Assembly (NCBI GenBank): GCA_003537755.1
Contig: DPQS01000076.1
Location: 3,928-16,972, forward strand
Reading direction: 5' to 3'
DNA from: Clostridiales bacterium
GTDB taxonomy: Bacteria; Bacillota; Clostridia; Christensenellales; CAG-314
Length of the DNA stretch: 13,045 nucleotides
Translations under genes and position numbers: made by a program
Notes under the pieces: generated by a model
The model's input: the letters and a program-made list of their open reading frames with translations, nothing else
Told to the model about the DNA's origin: nothing
Database searches by the model: none
In this document: piece after piece, positions 7,084 to 12,921 of the stretch
Numbering within the stretch: the stretch's first letter is position 1
Layout of the letters: each line of letters starts with the position of its first letter

Positions 7084-8007
7084 TTCAAAAATTCTTAGTT
7101 TTGCGCTTTTACTGCGAGGGTTGTTTTGCTGCTCGCAGTCAGAGGGAAGTATCGGCTTTTTGTTTACAAGTATTCCCTTTGCACGATGTCCGCAAACGCA
7201 AACGGGCAACGAGGGTGGACAGATACAGTCGGTAGCAAGGTCGGCAAACGTGTGTTTGACAATCCTGTCCTCCAGGCTGTGAAAGGTAATGACAGCCATC
7301 CGTCCGCCGGGGTTAAGGCTGTCCACGGCTTGGCGCAGATAAGCGTCAAGACCGGTCAATTCCTGGTTTACTTCTATGCGCAACGCCTGAAAGGTTCGCT
7401 TTGCAGGGTGTCCGCCGTTTTTGCGGCTGGCATATGGTACGCTGCGTTCCACCACGTCCAGCAAATCGCCGCAAAGTGCAAATGACTTTTTGCTGCGGGC
7501 GGCAACGATGTTTTTCGCAATAAGTTTTGCAAATTTTTCTTCGCCGTAATCACGTATCACCGCAAAAAGTTGCTGTTCGTCGTAGGTGTTCAGTACGTCC
7601 GCCGCGGTTATGCCTTGGCTGTCGTCCATACGCATGTCCAAGGGTGCTTCCGGGTGCATGTAACTGAAACCGCGCTGCGGGTTGTCTATCTGGTAACTGC
7701 TTACGCCAAGGTCGGCAAATATGCCGTCAACCTTGTCAATGCCCAGGTTTGCCAGCACTTCGGCAATCTGCTTGAAGTCGCTGTGCGCAAACCGAACATT
7801 ACCTGCATCGAGGCGCGTTTTGCAAACGTTCAACGCCTCTTCGTCCTTGTCGATACACACCAGCAAGCCTTTGTCGGACAGCCGTTTCAGTATCTCGGCA
7901 GAGTGTCCGCCGCCGCCAGCGGTACAGTCGACGTAAATGCCGTCGGGGCGTATATTCAAGCCTTCTATGCACTCATCAAGGAGCACCGATACGTGGTTGA
8001 AGTTCAT
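7075..8007 (-). CDS. rsmH: 16S rRNA (cytosine(1402)-N(4))-methyltransferase RsmH
   Basis: S-adenosylmethionine-dependent methyltransferase (formerly MraW) that modifies C1402 in the ribosomal P site. Its 310 aa match the usual length. Motifs are the SAM-binding YVDCTAGGGGHS (25-36), FADLGVSSYQID (97-108), RGFSYMHPEAPLDMRMD (112-128), GGHPAKRTFQALRIEVN (198-214) and FHSLEDRIVK (242-251), followed by the cysteine-rich CICPPSLPVCVCG (261-273) common in Bacillota homologues. The ATG at 8007 overlaps the mraZ stop as ATGA, so translation of the two is probably coupled. Confidence 0.97.
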   Translation of the reverse strand: MNFNHVSVLLDECIEGLNIRPDGIYVDCTAGGGGHSAEILKRLSDKGLLVCIDKDEEALNVCKTRLDAGNVRFAHSDFKQIAEVLANLGIDKVDGIFADLGVSSYQIDNPQRGFSYMHPEAPLDMRMDDSQGITAADVLNTYDEQQLFAVIRDYGEEKFAKLIAKNIVAARSKKSFALCGDLLDVVERSVPYASRKNGGHPAKRTFQALRIEVNQELTGLDAYLRQAVDSLNPGGRMAVITFHSLEDRIVKHTFADLATDCICPPSLPVCVCGHRAKGILVNKKPILPSDCEQQNNPRSKSAKLRIFEKR

Positions 8008-8450
8008 TTGGACATCGCCTTGTGCAAGTTTTTGTAGCGTTCGTCAAAGGCGGCTGCACTGCGATCCTGCTTGTTGCGACGTTCCATGTAGGCTTCCTCG
8101 CTCCATATTTCCACCTTGTTGATTGCGCCGACGATACGCACGTCCTTGACGATGTGGCACAGCTCCATCAAATCCTTGTTCAAGATAAAACGTCCTTGCC
8201 CGTCCGGTTCCACCAGGTCGCTGTATTCCGAAATGCTACGCAGCCACTCGGCCTGGTCGGGGTCGAAACTGTCCATGTCCTGCAACGCTTGCAGCAGTTT
8301 TTGTTCTCCTTCGGCAGGGTAAACGGCAATACATCCGTTAAGACCGGGCATGACGACATATTTGTCGCCCATCTGGTCGCGCAGTTTTGACGGAAGTCGT
8401 ATTCTGTTTTTGTCGTCCAACGTGTGTTGGAAGTTGCCAAGCAAAAACAT
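8004..8450 (-). CDS. mraZ: Transcriptional regulator MraZ
   Basis: DNA-binding regulator of the dcw cluster, 148 aa, with two SpoVT/AbrB-like halves. The first carries GNFQHTLDDKNRIRLPSK (5-22) and the second DGQGRFILNKDLMELCHI (83-100). MraZ forms rings of several subunits that bind spaced direct repeats in its own promoter, and such repeats are present here at 8508-8534. The ATG at 8450 has only a weak AGG about nine bases upstream. The C-terminal tail after about residue 118 is charged and probably helical. It is the first gene of the unit running through ftsI. Confidence 0.96.
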   Translation of the reverse strand: MFLLGNFQHTLDDKNRIRLPSKLRDQMGDKYVVMPGLNGCIAVYPAEGEQKLLQALQDMDSFDPDQAEWLRSISEYSDLVEPDGQGRFILNKDLMELCHIVKDVRIVGAINKVEIWSEEAYMERRNKQDRSAAAFDERYKNLHKAMSK

Positions 8451-8488
8451 ATTTGTTGCCTACATTACACCTATTTTAGAGTAAGGAT

Positions 8489-8517
8489 ATTGTAGCACAA
8501 TACCGCTCCACTTTCAA
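8489..8517 (-). promoter_or_regulatory. Promoter of the mraZ-rsmH-ftsL-ftsI unit
   Basis: On the minus strand a TTGAAA -35 box (8512-8517) and a TACAAT -10 box (8489-8494) are separated by 17 nt, with TGC directly before the -10 as in extended -10 promoters. The predicted start is near 8482, leaving a leader of about 30 nt before mraZ. The AT-rich tract upstream could act as an UP element. Confidence 0.8.
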
Positions 8518-8534
8518 CCATTTTGAACCACTTT
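8508..8534 (-). promoter_or_regulatory. Probable MraZ operator (three direct repeats)
   Basis: Three boxes read, in transcription order, AAAGTGG (8528-8534), AAAATGG (8518-8524) and AAAGTGG (8508-8514). They are separated by exactly 3 nt, so they repeat every 10 bp on one face of the helix. The last box overlaps the -35 element. MraZ from Mollicutes is known to bind AAAGTG[G/T] repeats with 3-nt spacers, and the E. coli protein binds related TGGG-containing repeats. Binding here should occlude RNA polymerase and repress. Confidence 0.75.
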
Positions 8535-8646
8535 TTTGAAAAAATTTTCCCCACAGTGCAAAAGCAAACATTTTTATAGCAAAATTGCCGTATCAAAGCA
8601 GTTGTTGTATAATTTTTGTCATTGTTTGGGGCGTGCGTTCAGGCGT

Positions 8647-8673
8647 AAAAAAAAGACAACCGAAGTTGTCTTT
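8647..8673 (-). terminator. UUCG-capped intrinsic terminator upstream of mraZ
   Basis: On the minus strand a perfect nine-base stem (AAAGACAAC with GTTGTCTTT) closes a C(TTCG)G tetraloop and runs into a continuous T tract (A8647-8654 on the plus strand). It insulates the mraZ promoter from transcription arriving from the right. No protein gene ends just before it, which leaves open what transcript it ends. Confidence 0.85.
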
Positions 8674-8707
8674 ATGTTAATCCGTTTCAAGGCGAGTGCA
8701 ATCAGGC

Positions 8708-8864
8708 TGCGGCACTGCTTGCCGCATGGTCAGAAGTCACTTACGTACCATCCTTTTTCGTTTTTTTTGACAGGACATTTTTCGCGCAATACCGTCGCTT
8801 TCAATCGAAAATCGAGCCGCCATGCGAAACTTACGTCCAAATTGTCGAAAGTTCCGCACGACAA
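8708..8864 (-). other. Run of hairpins without a gene, possible structured RNA
   Basis: Upstream of the UUCG terminator the minus strand can form three separate stems. TTGTCG with CGACAA uses 8842-8847 and 8859-8864. A longer two-part stem pairs GGAC/GTCC and GCGAAA/TTTCGC across 8773-8838. A perfect TGCGGC/GCCGCA stem lies at 8708-8726. A 70-codon frame (8737-8949) overlaps it but looks like chance, being basic and without a ribosome binding site. The features do not match the SRP, tmRNA, RNase P or 6S RNA motifs I know. It could be a small RNA ending at the terminator, or decayed DNA. Confidence 0.25.
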
Positions 8865-8891
8865 GCAAAAAATAGCCATGACATAGATGCG

Positions 8892-9010
8892 AATTTTCCG
8901 AAACGGGAAAATCCGTTTGATTTTTACTTAAATTTTCCCAAACGGGCAACGTTTGTTGATTTTGTCACTAAGTTTTCCCGAAAGGGAGAATTTACGCAAA
9001 ATTCGATAAT
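8892..9010. repeat. Three tandem hairpin repeats, about 40-nt period
   Basis: Units begin near 8892, 8931 and 8971. Each has a palindromic core of the form TTTTCCC-GAAA-GGGAAAA: 8893-8912, 8933-8949 and 8973-8990. The first two units also share a following CGTTTG, TGATTTT and ACTTA-like tail, so they are tandem duplicates; the third is more diverged. The cores are palindromic on both strands. The period is too short and the spacers are too alike for a CRISPR array. Confidence 0.6.
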
Positions 9011-9042
9011 ATTTTCAAGAACAGAAAAGCGGTCAGCATTAT

Positions 9043-9077
9043 AAAAAAGTGTCCCTCAAGGTTAGCCTTGAAGGACA
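9043..9077 (-). terminator. Intrinsic terminator of the pilin-like unit
   Basis: A 12-position stem (9066-9077 with 9050-9061, all pairs canonical or G-U on the minus strand) with a four-base loop is followed by CTTTTTTAT. It lies 15 nt after the stop of the truncated prepilin and would end transcripts from the large pilin gene. A T run also follows the stem on the plus strand, so it may work in both directions. Confidence 0.85.
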
Positions 9078-9091
9078 TTTTTGCTATCAGG

Positions 9092-9151
9092 TTATTTAAC
9101 AATTGCATACAGTTCCACAATGGTGAATCCGCGTTTTTTGTTAAATTTCAT
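9092..9151 (-). pseudogene. Truncated prepilin: 19-codon leader peptide remnant
   Basis: A GGGGG followed four bases later by ATG opens a frame reading MKFNKKRGFTIVELYAIVK and then TAA. The first 14 residues are a complete class III prepilin leader: basic start, KKRG cleavage site, then FTIVEL with the conserved glutamate at mature position 5. They nearly match the start of the 728 aa protein upstream (MKFTNKKRGFTIVEL). Homology stops right after VEL, and the transmembrane helix needed for a pilin is gone. Shared codons differ mostly at third positions (CGC/CGT, GGA/GGC, TTC/TTT, GTG/GTC), as expected of a once-functional paralogue. I infer a deletion remnant; a functional short peptide is less likely. 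Confidence 0.65.
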
Positions 9152-9171
9152 AATTCCCCCTGATTTGAGCC

Positions 9172-9207
9172 ATGCCGCCCCGAAGAGCCGAAACCCTTCG
9201 GGGGCAT
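9172..9207 (-). other. Strong hairpin between the large pilin gene and the prepilin remnant
   Basis: ATGCC and CCCGAAG (9172-9185, with a two-base bulge) pair with CTTCGGG and GGCAT (9196-9207), a 12-bp stem. No T tract follows on the minus strand, so it is not a standard terminator. It could protect the 3' end of the pilin mRNA, be a processing site, or be part of a REP-like element, since the similar strings CCCTTTCGGGGG and CCCTTCCGGGGG recur near 12833 and 11597. Confidence 0.5.
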
Positions 9208-9243
9208 AGCTGTGTTAAGATTTAAGATTTCTGCGATTTGAAA

Positions 9244-11430
9244 CTATTTTATAGTTTTGGAACCCAAAATGTTTCCAATCGAATCGTAAGCATAAACAAT
9301 CAGTGAAACACTGCTGTTAATGTATACTCTTTCAGTTGTGTCAAATACCAGGTAAGTATTACCGTCTTTTGCAACAACGGCAAACCCATCAGTGTAATCA
9401 GACACAGTTATACCATTGGCTTGAGCAGTTTTCTTATCATATGCTTTGATTGTTGCTACAGAACCGGTAACTGACTTATCAATCGGCAATTCAATGAAAT
9501 ATTTTCTGCCGTTTGAAATATCCCAATAATCTGTATAGTTGTTATTTGTAATAAATGCAACATCTTCATCGGTCCAGGCTCTATTCTGTTTCAGCGTATA
9601 TGTGTCATAAACATTGAAAGCAAGTTTGTATGACACGTTAGAGTCATCCGTATCGATAACGAAATTGGTTCCGTTTTGTTTTACTGTAAACGTCTTATCT
9701 TTCAGATAATTGTCTGCAATAAATGAACCGCCAACGGTCTTTTGATATTGGTCATTAAGTTTGTCGTACTTAGGTGCAAGAGCAACTAGTGCAGTATCAC
9801 CATATGGACTTCTGATAATGCCGTTATTCTTACAATCCGATACATTAATTACACTGTTAGTTTCGTCAACAGTTGCAATATCAGTTGAGTTACCATACAA
9901 GAAACCTACTGAATGTGTTCCGTTTATTGTTCCGTTGTTTACACAATTGATATAGTTTACAGTCGTTTTTGTGTTGAAGCAAGGGCCGGAGCCAACAATG
10001 AAACCAGTACATGTACCGGCATTTTGCAAGTTTACATTGTTTGTGATGTTAGAGAATGTATAAACAGGTTCCCCCTCACCTTCCGTATACAAAGCGTCGA
10101 CAACTACAAAACCGAAGTTTGTTACGTTTACATCGACACGTTTTTCAGTGCTGTTGAAGGTAAGATTGTCAAATGTACCGCCGTAAGCAGTTCCCCAGTC
10201 TGCGCAATGTAACAAGTTAACACCGACATTACTCATAACAATATTCATGTTCTTAAACGTAACATGACCACTTGTTTGGTAAACATCGAACAGGCTTGCC
10301 CAATTAGCGTTCGGCAAATCGGCAACGATTGAATAATTTTGTCCGTCGTATTCACCTGCGAAATATGGACCTGCATACTTTTTAGAAACGGTAATATCAG
10401 CAGCCTGCTTGAAATAGTACGCTTTTCCGGTAGCCATTTCACTTGCAAGGGTATTGATATTAGCGAAGTGTGTTCCCGTAGTAATAACAAACGGGCTTTT
10501 TTCAGTACCAAGACCACCTGCGAAATTGTCGTTAGTTACTACAACTTCTTCAACCTGAGATTCAGCAGGAACGGTTGTGGATGCCGCAACGTCCTTTTTA
10601 GCAACTTCGGTAGTAGGTGCGACAACAGCAACTGTTGCACCGCTCTTAACTTCAACTTTAACGTCGCCTTCCTTTTCGGAAGCAACAAGAATTGTGTTTA
10701 CTACTGCTGTGGGCGCAAGTTCAACTCTACCTTTTGTTACTTCGATATTACCTACAACTTCACCCTTTTCATGGTAAGAGTTAGCGGCAACAGCCGTAAT
10801 AACAACCTTGTCAGCCTTTTCATAGTGAGTAACGGTATCGTTGGGCGCATTAACGGTCAATGTGCCACCATTCGTGCGAATTGTAACGTTCTTTGCAGAA
10901 GCAGCGTTTACATAGTTAACAGTGCCAATTTTTGCTTCACCGGCATCAAAACCGGTTGCAACTTCAACCGCAGCTACATCGCCACCGTACCAGTAGTGAG
11001 AGTAATTGTCTTTAAGGTCGTCGGTGGTTTTAGCAACTGCCCACAGGTTGATTGCATTGTCGGTAAACTTGTCAACGTTGGGTGCGGAAACCTTTTCACC
11101 GCTCTTGGTTACAAACAAGAATGTGTTATATTCGCTATCCCACAAAATCTTGTTGCCTGTCTTTGCATATGTTTCGTCAAGTTTTGCTACGTTGATACCA
11201 ACGTTTGTTTCAACCGCTTCAAGTGCAGACTGCATTGTGGCAGGTTTGGTTGTTGTCATTGCAAGACCCTTGTTAAGCGTGTTGACGACTACTTTTGCTT
11301 CGGCGTCCTTACCTTGTTGAATAAGTCCGCTGAACACGGGGATAAGTACTGCGGCAAGTACCGCAATTACGGCAATTACGATGATAAGTTCGACAATCGT
11401 AAAGCCACGTTTTTTATTTGTAAATTTCAT
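9244..11430 (-). CDS. Giant prepilin-leader surface protein with adhesin-like ectodomain
   Basis: The 728 aa protein starts MKFTNKKRGFTIVELIIVIA: a basic leader, predicted cleavage after Gly9, mature Phe10, Glu14 at mature position 5, and a 20-residue hydrophobic helix ending near IPVFSGLIQQG (30-40), which are all type IV pilin hallmarks. Residues 40-170 resemble a pilin-like head. Residues 180-300 are rich in Val, Thr and Ala and look beta-stranded. GLGTEKSPFVITTGTHFANI (307-326) is the type of module that opens beta-helical repeat regions, followed by repeated NNG/NNGT turns (about 390-545) and a further beta-rich tail. Normal pilins are about 120-180 aa. The ATG at 11430 has GAGGG ten bases upstream; 48 upstream codons are rejected because the leader must be N-terminal. 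G+C is visibly lower than in the dcw genes. Export needs pilus or type II-like machinery not in this window. Function beyond surface display is unknown. Confidence 0.85.
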   Translation of the reverse strand: MKFTNKKRGFTIVELIIVIAVIAVLAAVLIPVFSGLIQQGKDAEAKVVVNTLNKGLAMTTTKPATMQSALEAVETNVGINVAKLDETYAKTGNKILWDSEYNTFLFVTKSGEKVSAPNVDKFTDNAINLWAVAKTTDDLKDNYSHYWYGGDVAAVEVATGFDAGEAKIGTVNYVNAASAKNVTIRTNGGTLTVNAPNDTVTHYEKADKVVITAVAANSYHEKGEVVGNIEVTKGRVELAPTAVVNTILVASEKEGDVKVEVKSGATVAVVAPTTEVAKKDVAASTTVPAESQVEEVVVTNDNFAGGLGTEKSPFVITTGTHFANINTLASEMATGKAYYFKQAADITVSKKYAGPYFAGEYDGQNYSIVADLPNANWASLFDVYQTSGHVTFKNMNIVMSNVGVNLLHCADWGTAYGGTFDNLTFNSTEKRVDVNVTNFGFVVVDALYTEGEGEPVYTFSNITNNVNLQNAGTCTGFIVGSGPCFNTKTTVNYINCVNNGTINGTHSVGFLYGNSTDIATVDETNSVINVSDCKNNGIIRSPYGDTALVALAPKYDKLNDQYQKTVGGSFIADNYLKDKTFTVKQNGTNFVIDTDDSNVSYKLAFNVYDTYTLKQNRAWTDEDVAFITNNNYTDYWDISNGRKYFIELPIDKSVTGSVATIKAYDKKTAQANGITVSDYTDGFAVVAKDGNTYLVFDTTERVYINSSVSLIVYAYDSIGNILGSKTIK

Positions 11431-11472
11431 AGTTTTTTTTCCCTCTATCAATTTTTTTGTTGTGTTTTGTCC

Positions 11473-11531
11473 GTCGCCGATTGGCGACCCGGTTTGTGTG
11501 CCTTGCGGCACGTTGTGGCGTTTGCCGCCAC
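11473..11531 (-). other. Three perfect hairpins in the leader of the pilin-like gene
   Basis: Stems are GTCGCC/GGCGAC with a GATT loop (11473-11488), GTGCC/GGCAC with a TTGC loop (11498-11511) and GTGGCG/CGCCAC with a five-base loop (11515-11531). They lie 43-101 nt before the pilin start codon and could be a structured 5' UTR that stabilises or regulates the message. An alternative outer pairing GTGTG/CACAC (11496-11500 with 11538-11542) could enclose two of them. They match no riboswitch I recognise. Confidence 0.45.
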
Positions 11532-11595
11532 GACTGACACACGCGTACTTTGACCGGGCAATATTGATTTGCAAGTTGCGACAAATTTACAATGT

Positions 11596-11637
11596 ACCCT
11601 TCCGGGGGACTCTTCGACTAACGCTCGGAATGACACT
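11596..11637. repeat. REP-like element of the GTCATTCYGAGCG type
   Basis: Read on the minus strand it gives AGTGTCATTCCGAGCGTTAG and then TCGAAGAGTCCCCCGGAAGGGT. The arrangement GTCATTC-GAGCG-TCGAAGA-TCCC resembles a dispersed intergenic repeat seen in many bacterial phyla; this identification is from memory. It lies in the 395-nt gene-free gap between the pilin-like gene and the membrane-protein gene. Confidence 0.5.
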
Positions 11638-11771
11638 GTTACACAGCGCCACAAATGACGTCAGTCTGTTTGCCCTGTCGGATTTACTTTTGAATTGAAC
11701 ATTGCTGCGACGGGCAGTCTGTTGTCAACCCGTGCGGGCGCGGTGCCGGTATTTCCGTATTTCGACAGCAC

Positions 11772-11801
11772 AAAAGGCACTACGCTTCCCGCAGCGAGTG
11801 C
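11772..11801 (-). terminator. Likely terminator after the membrane-protein gene
   Basis: A nine-pair stem with one bulged base (arms 11793-11801 and 11777-11786) and a six-base loop is followed on the minus strand by CTTTT. It lies about 25 nt after the stop at 11826. The T tract is short, so efficiency is uncertain. Confidence 0.5.
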
Positions 11802-11825
11802 TGATTGCGGTCGACGAAAACCGAC

Positions 11826-12266
11826 CTAACACAATATGGATTGATTAAGGTAGCAAAGTTTACGCAACACGGGCAATGTTGTATTTACCCGCGCTTGCGG
11901 CGCATATTCGGGGCGTTTTGCCCGTTTGCGAGGCTTGCGAGCCTGCAAGTAATGTATTACTTCGCAGGTGAACGCCGCCGTGACAAGAGCAAATTGCAAC
12001 GTAAGCACCAGTTGGATGATTACGATAGGCAACAGCAGCTCCGTTTCGCCGAAGCACATTGCGGAAAGCAAAATTTCGTAGGCGTTTTCGCCGAGAAGGC
12101 GCATTGCCGCTTGCGAAATGAACTCCACACCGCTGCAAAACAGCACAAACACCGACATTACCGAAAACATTACAATATGGGAAATAAGCGCAACGCTAAG
12201 ACGTTTGCGGTCCAGAATGACGGCTACAGCTATGTTGACAATAAAATACACTGCAAGAAATGTCAT
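11826..12266 (-). CDS. Unrecognised small multi-pass membrane protein
   Basis: I do not recognise the family. From the ATG at 12266 it is 146 aa. Hydrophobic segments lie at about residues 2-17, 24-44 and 72-100 (the last perhaps two helices), so three to four membrane passes are likely. A basic, Arg/Lys-rich stretch ARKPRKRAKRPEY follows at about 108-120, probably cytoplasmic. The start is chosen because it overlaps the upstream stop as ATGA and opens directly into a hydrophobic helix; the frame extends further upstream but would run through the upstream gene. The neighbour upstream is a small exported-looking peptide, so the pair may act together at the membrane. The function is unknown. 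Confidence 0.6.
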   Translation of the reverse strand: MTFLAVYFIVNIAVAVILDRKRLSVALISHIVMFSVMSVFVLFCSGVEFISQAAMRLLGENAYEILLSAMCFGETELLLPIVIIQLVLTLQFALVTAAFTCEVIHYLQARKPRKRAKRPEYAPQARVNTTLPVLRKLCYLNQSILC

Positions 12267-12454
12267 TTTGCCTGACTTACCCCCTCTTGTAATATTCGGC
12301 AAAAGTATGGCGCTGAAAACGCTTTTGTTTGTGCGTGGCAAGCATTGTGTGCGCCAATTGACGCGGACAAACACACTGCCATGGCAAGCGAACAAGCCGA
12401 CGCCGCGACCACAGCCGCAACGACTTTTGCACCGCTAAACTTCACCGTATACAT
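12263..12454 (-). CDS. Small candidate exported protein, unrecognised
   Basis: The frame gives 63 aa from the ATG at 12454 or 60 aa from the GTG at 12445. The N-terminus is basic then hydrophobic (KFSGAKVVAAVVAASACS, then LAMAVCLSASIG), typical of a signal peptide or single anchor, followed by about 28 polar residues ending SQAK. Four cysteines are present in a short protein. Its stop overlaps the next ATG (ATGA), which argues that it is translated. Neither start has a ribosome binding site, and the ATG overlaps a TATAAT box. If that box is the real -10, the GTG sits at the predicted transcription start and the message would be nearly leaderless. The function is unknown. Confidence 0.5.
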   Translation of the reverse strand: MYTVKFSGAKVVAAVVAASACSLAMAVCLSASIGAHNACHAQTKAFSAPYFCRILQEGVSQAK

Positions 12455-12483
12455 TATACTACCGAAACAGTAGGTTTTGTCAA
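12453..12483 (-). promoter_or_regulatory. Promoter for the two small membrane/exported genes
   Basis: A perfect TTGACA (12478-12483) and a perfect TATAAT (12453-12458) are separated by 19 nt, two more than ideal. The spacer contains a small dyad, CTACTG and CGGTAG, that could bind a regulator or compact the spacer. The predicted start is near 12446. Confidence 0.55.
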
Positions 12484-12690
12484 GCATTTTGCAATAATTG
12501 GTGATAATATCACAGGCAATTTTGCAATTTTTATTAGTTTACTAAATAAATAGAGTATATTTTAAGAACCTTAATAATACAGGGCGGACGAGCGAATGAT
12601 AAGAATTGGATTAACCACGTTGCTACTACAACATCGCAATGGAAATATTTTAACGATATTTTACGTAGCACTATGGTATACTTCAACATT
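12484..12690. other. Gene-free AT-rich intergenic stretch
   Basis: The region is AT-rich with no convincing coding frame. The only longer frame (12534-12749, minus) crosses a terminator stem and has a biased, implausible composition. I see no further structure here. Confidence 0.5.
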
Positions 12691-12722
12691 AAAAAAACGC
12701 CCTTGACCATGAGGGGTGGGCG
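12691..12722 (-). terminator. Intrinsic terminator of an unseen upstream transcript
   Basis: On the minus strand CGCCC and ACC pair with GGT and GGGCG (arms within 12706-12722 and 12698-12717, three-base bulge) and run into seven T (12691-12697). It would stop transcription from the right-hand edge before the small two-gene unit. Confidence 0.6.
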
Positions 12723-12830
12723 GTCGGGGTAGCGGCGCTGTGGGGGCACTACCTAAAGTGCTGACGTCGAGAATGGCAATAGATTGTTACTGCTATTTCG
12801 TCATTGCAACAAATAGCTTTAGACGATAGG

Positions 12831-12921
12831 AACCCTTTCGGGGGATTGGCACCCGAGCGTGCACGATTACAAAAACACATCATTTACTTGATTGTTTTCA
12901 ATCGGCTTCTCGCAATGACAT
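12831..12921. repeat. REP-like region of the GTCATTGCGAG type
   Basis: Read on the minus strand it begins ATGTCATTGCGAGAAGCCGA (near 12902-12921) and ends with CAATCCCCCGAAAGGGTT (12831-12848). GTCATTGCGAG followed at a distance by CAATCCC resembles a dispersed repeat common in bacterial intergenic DNA (from memory). A perfect GCTATTT/AAATAGC hairpin lies just beside it (12792-12817). From 12750 to 13045 I find no gene; one frame is open from the right edge to a stop at 12884 (53 codons, minus) and cannot be judged. Confidence 0.4.

Noticed and set aside
8536..8886. A 116-codon plus-strand frame upstream of mraZ
   Set aside because: It runs through the MraZ promoter-proximal region and both arms of a terminator, has no credible ribosome binding site and is very basic.
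8737..8949. A 70-codon minus-strand frame before the UUCG terminator
   Set aside because: It crosses tandem hairpin repeats, starts at TTG without a ribosome binding site and has an Arg/Lys-rich, unremarkable composition. Kept only as part of the possible structured RNA.
8892..9010. Possible CRISPR array
   Set aside because: There are only three units with a period of about 40 nt. The parts between palindromes are similar to each other rather than unique spacers, and no cas gene is present.
10339..11553. A 404-codon open frame on the plus strand
   Set aside because: It is antisense to the pilin-like gene, whose leader and frame are clear. The product is Cys/Asn/Phe-rich and low in complexity.
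11431..11574. N-terminal extension of the pilin-like protein by 48 residues
   Set aside because: A class III prepilin leader must be at the N-terminus, and the extension translates the hairpin leader.
12534..12749. A 71-codon minus-strand frame
   Set aside because: It contains the terminator stem and T tract at 12691-12722, lacks a ribosome binding site and has no coding-like pattern.
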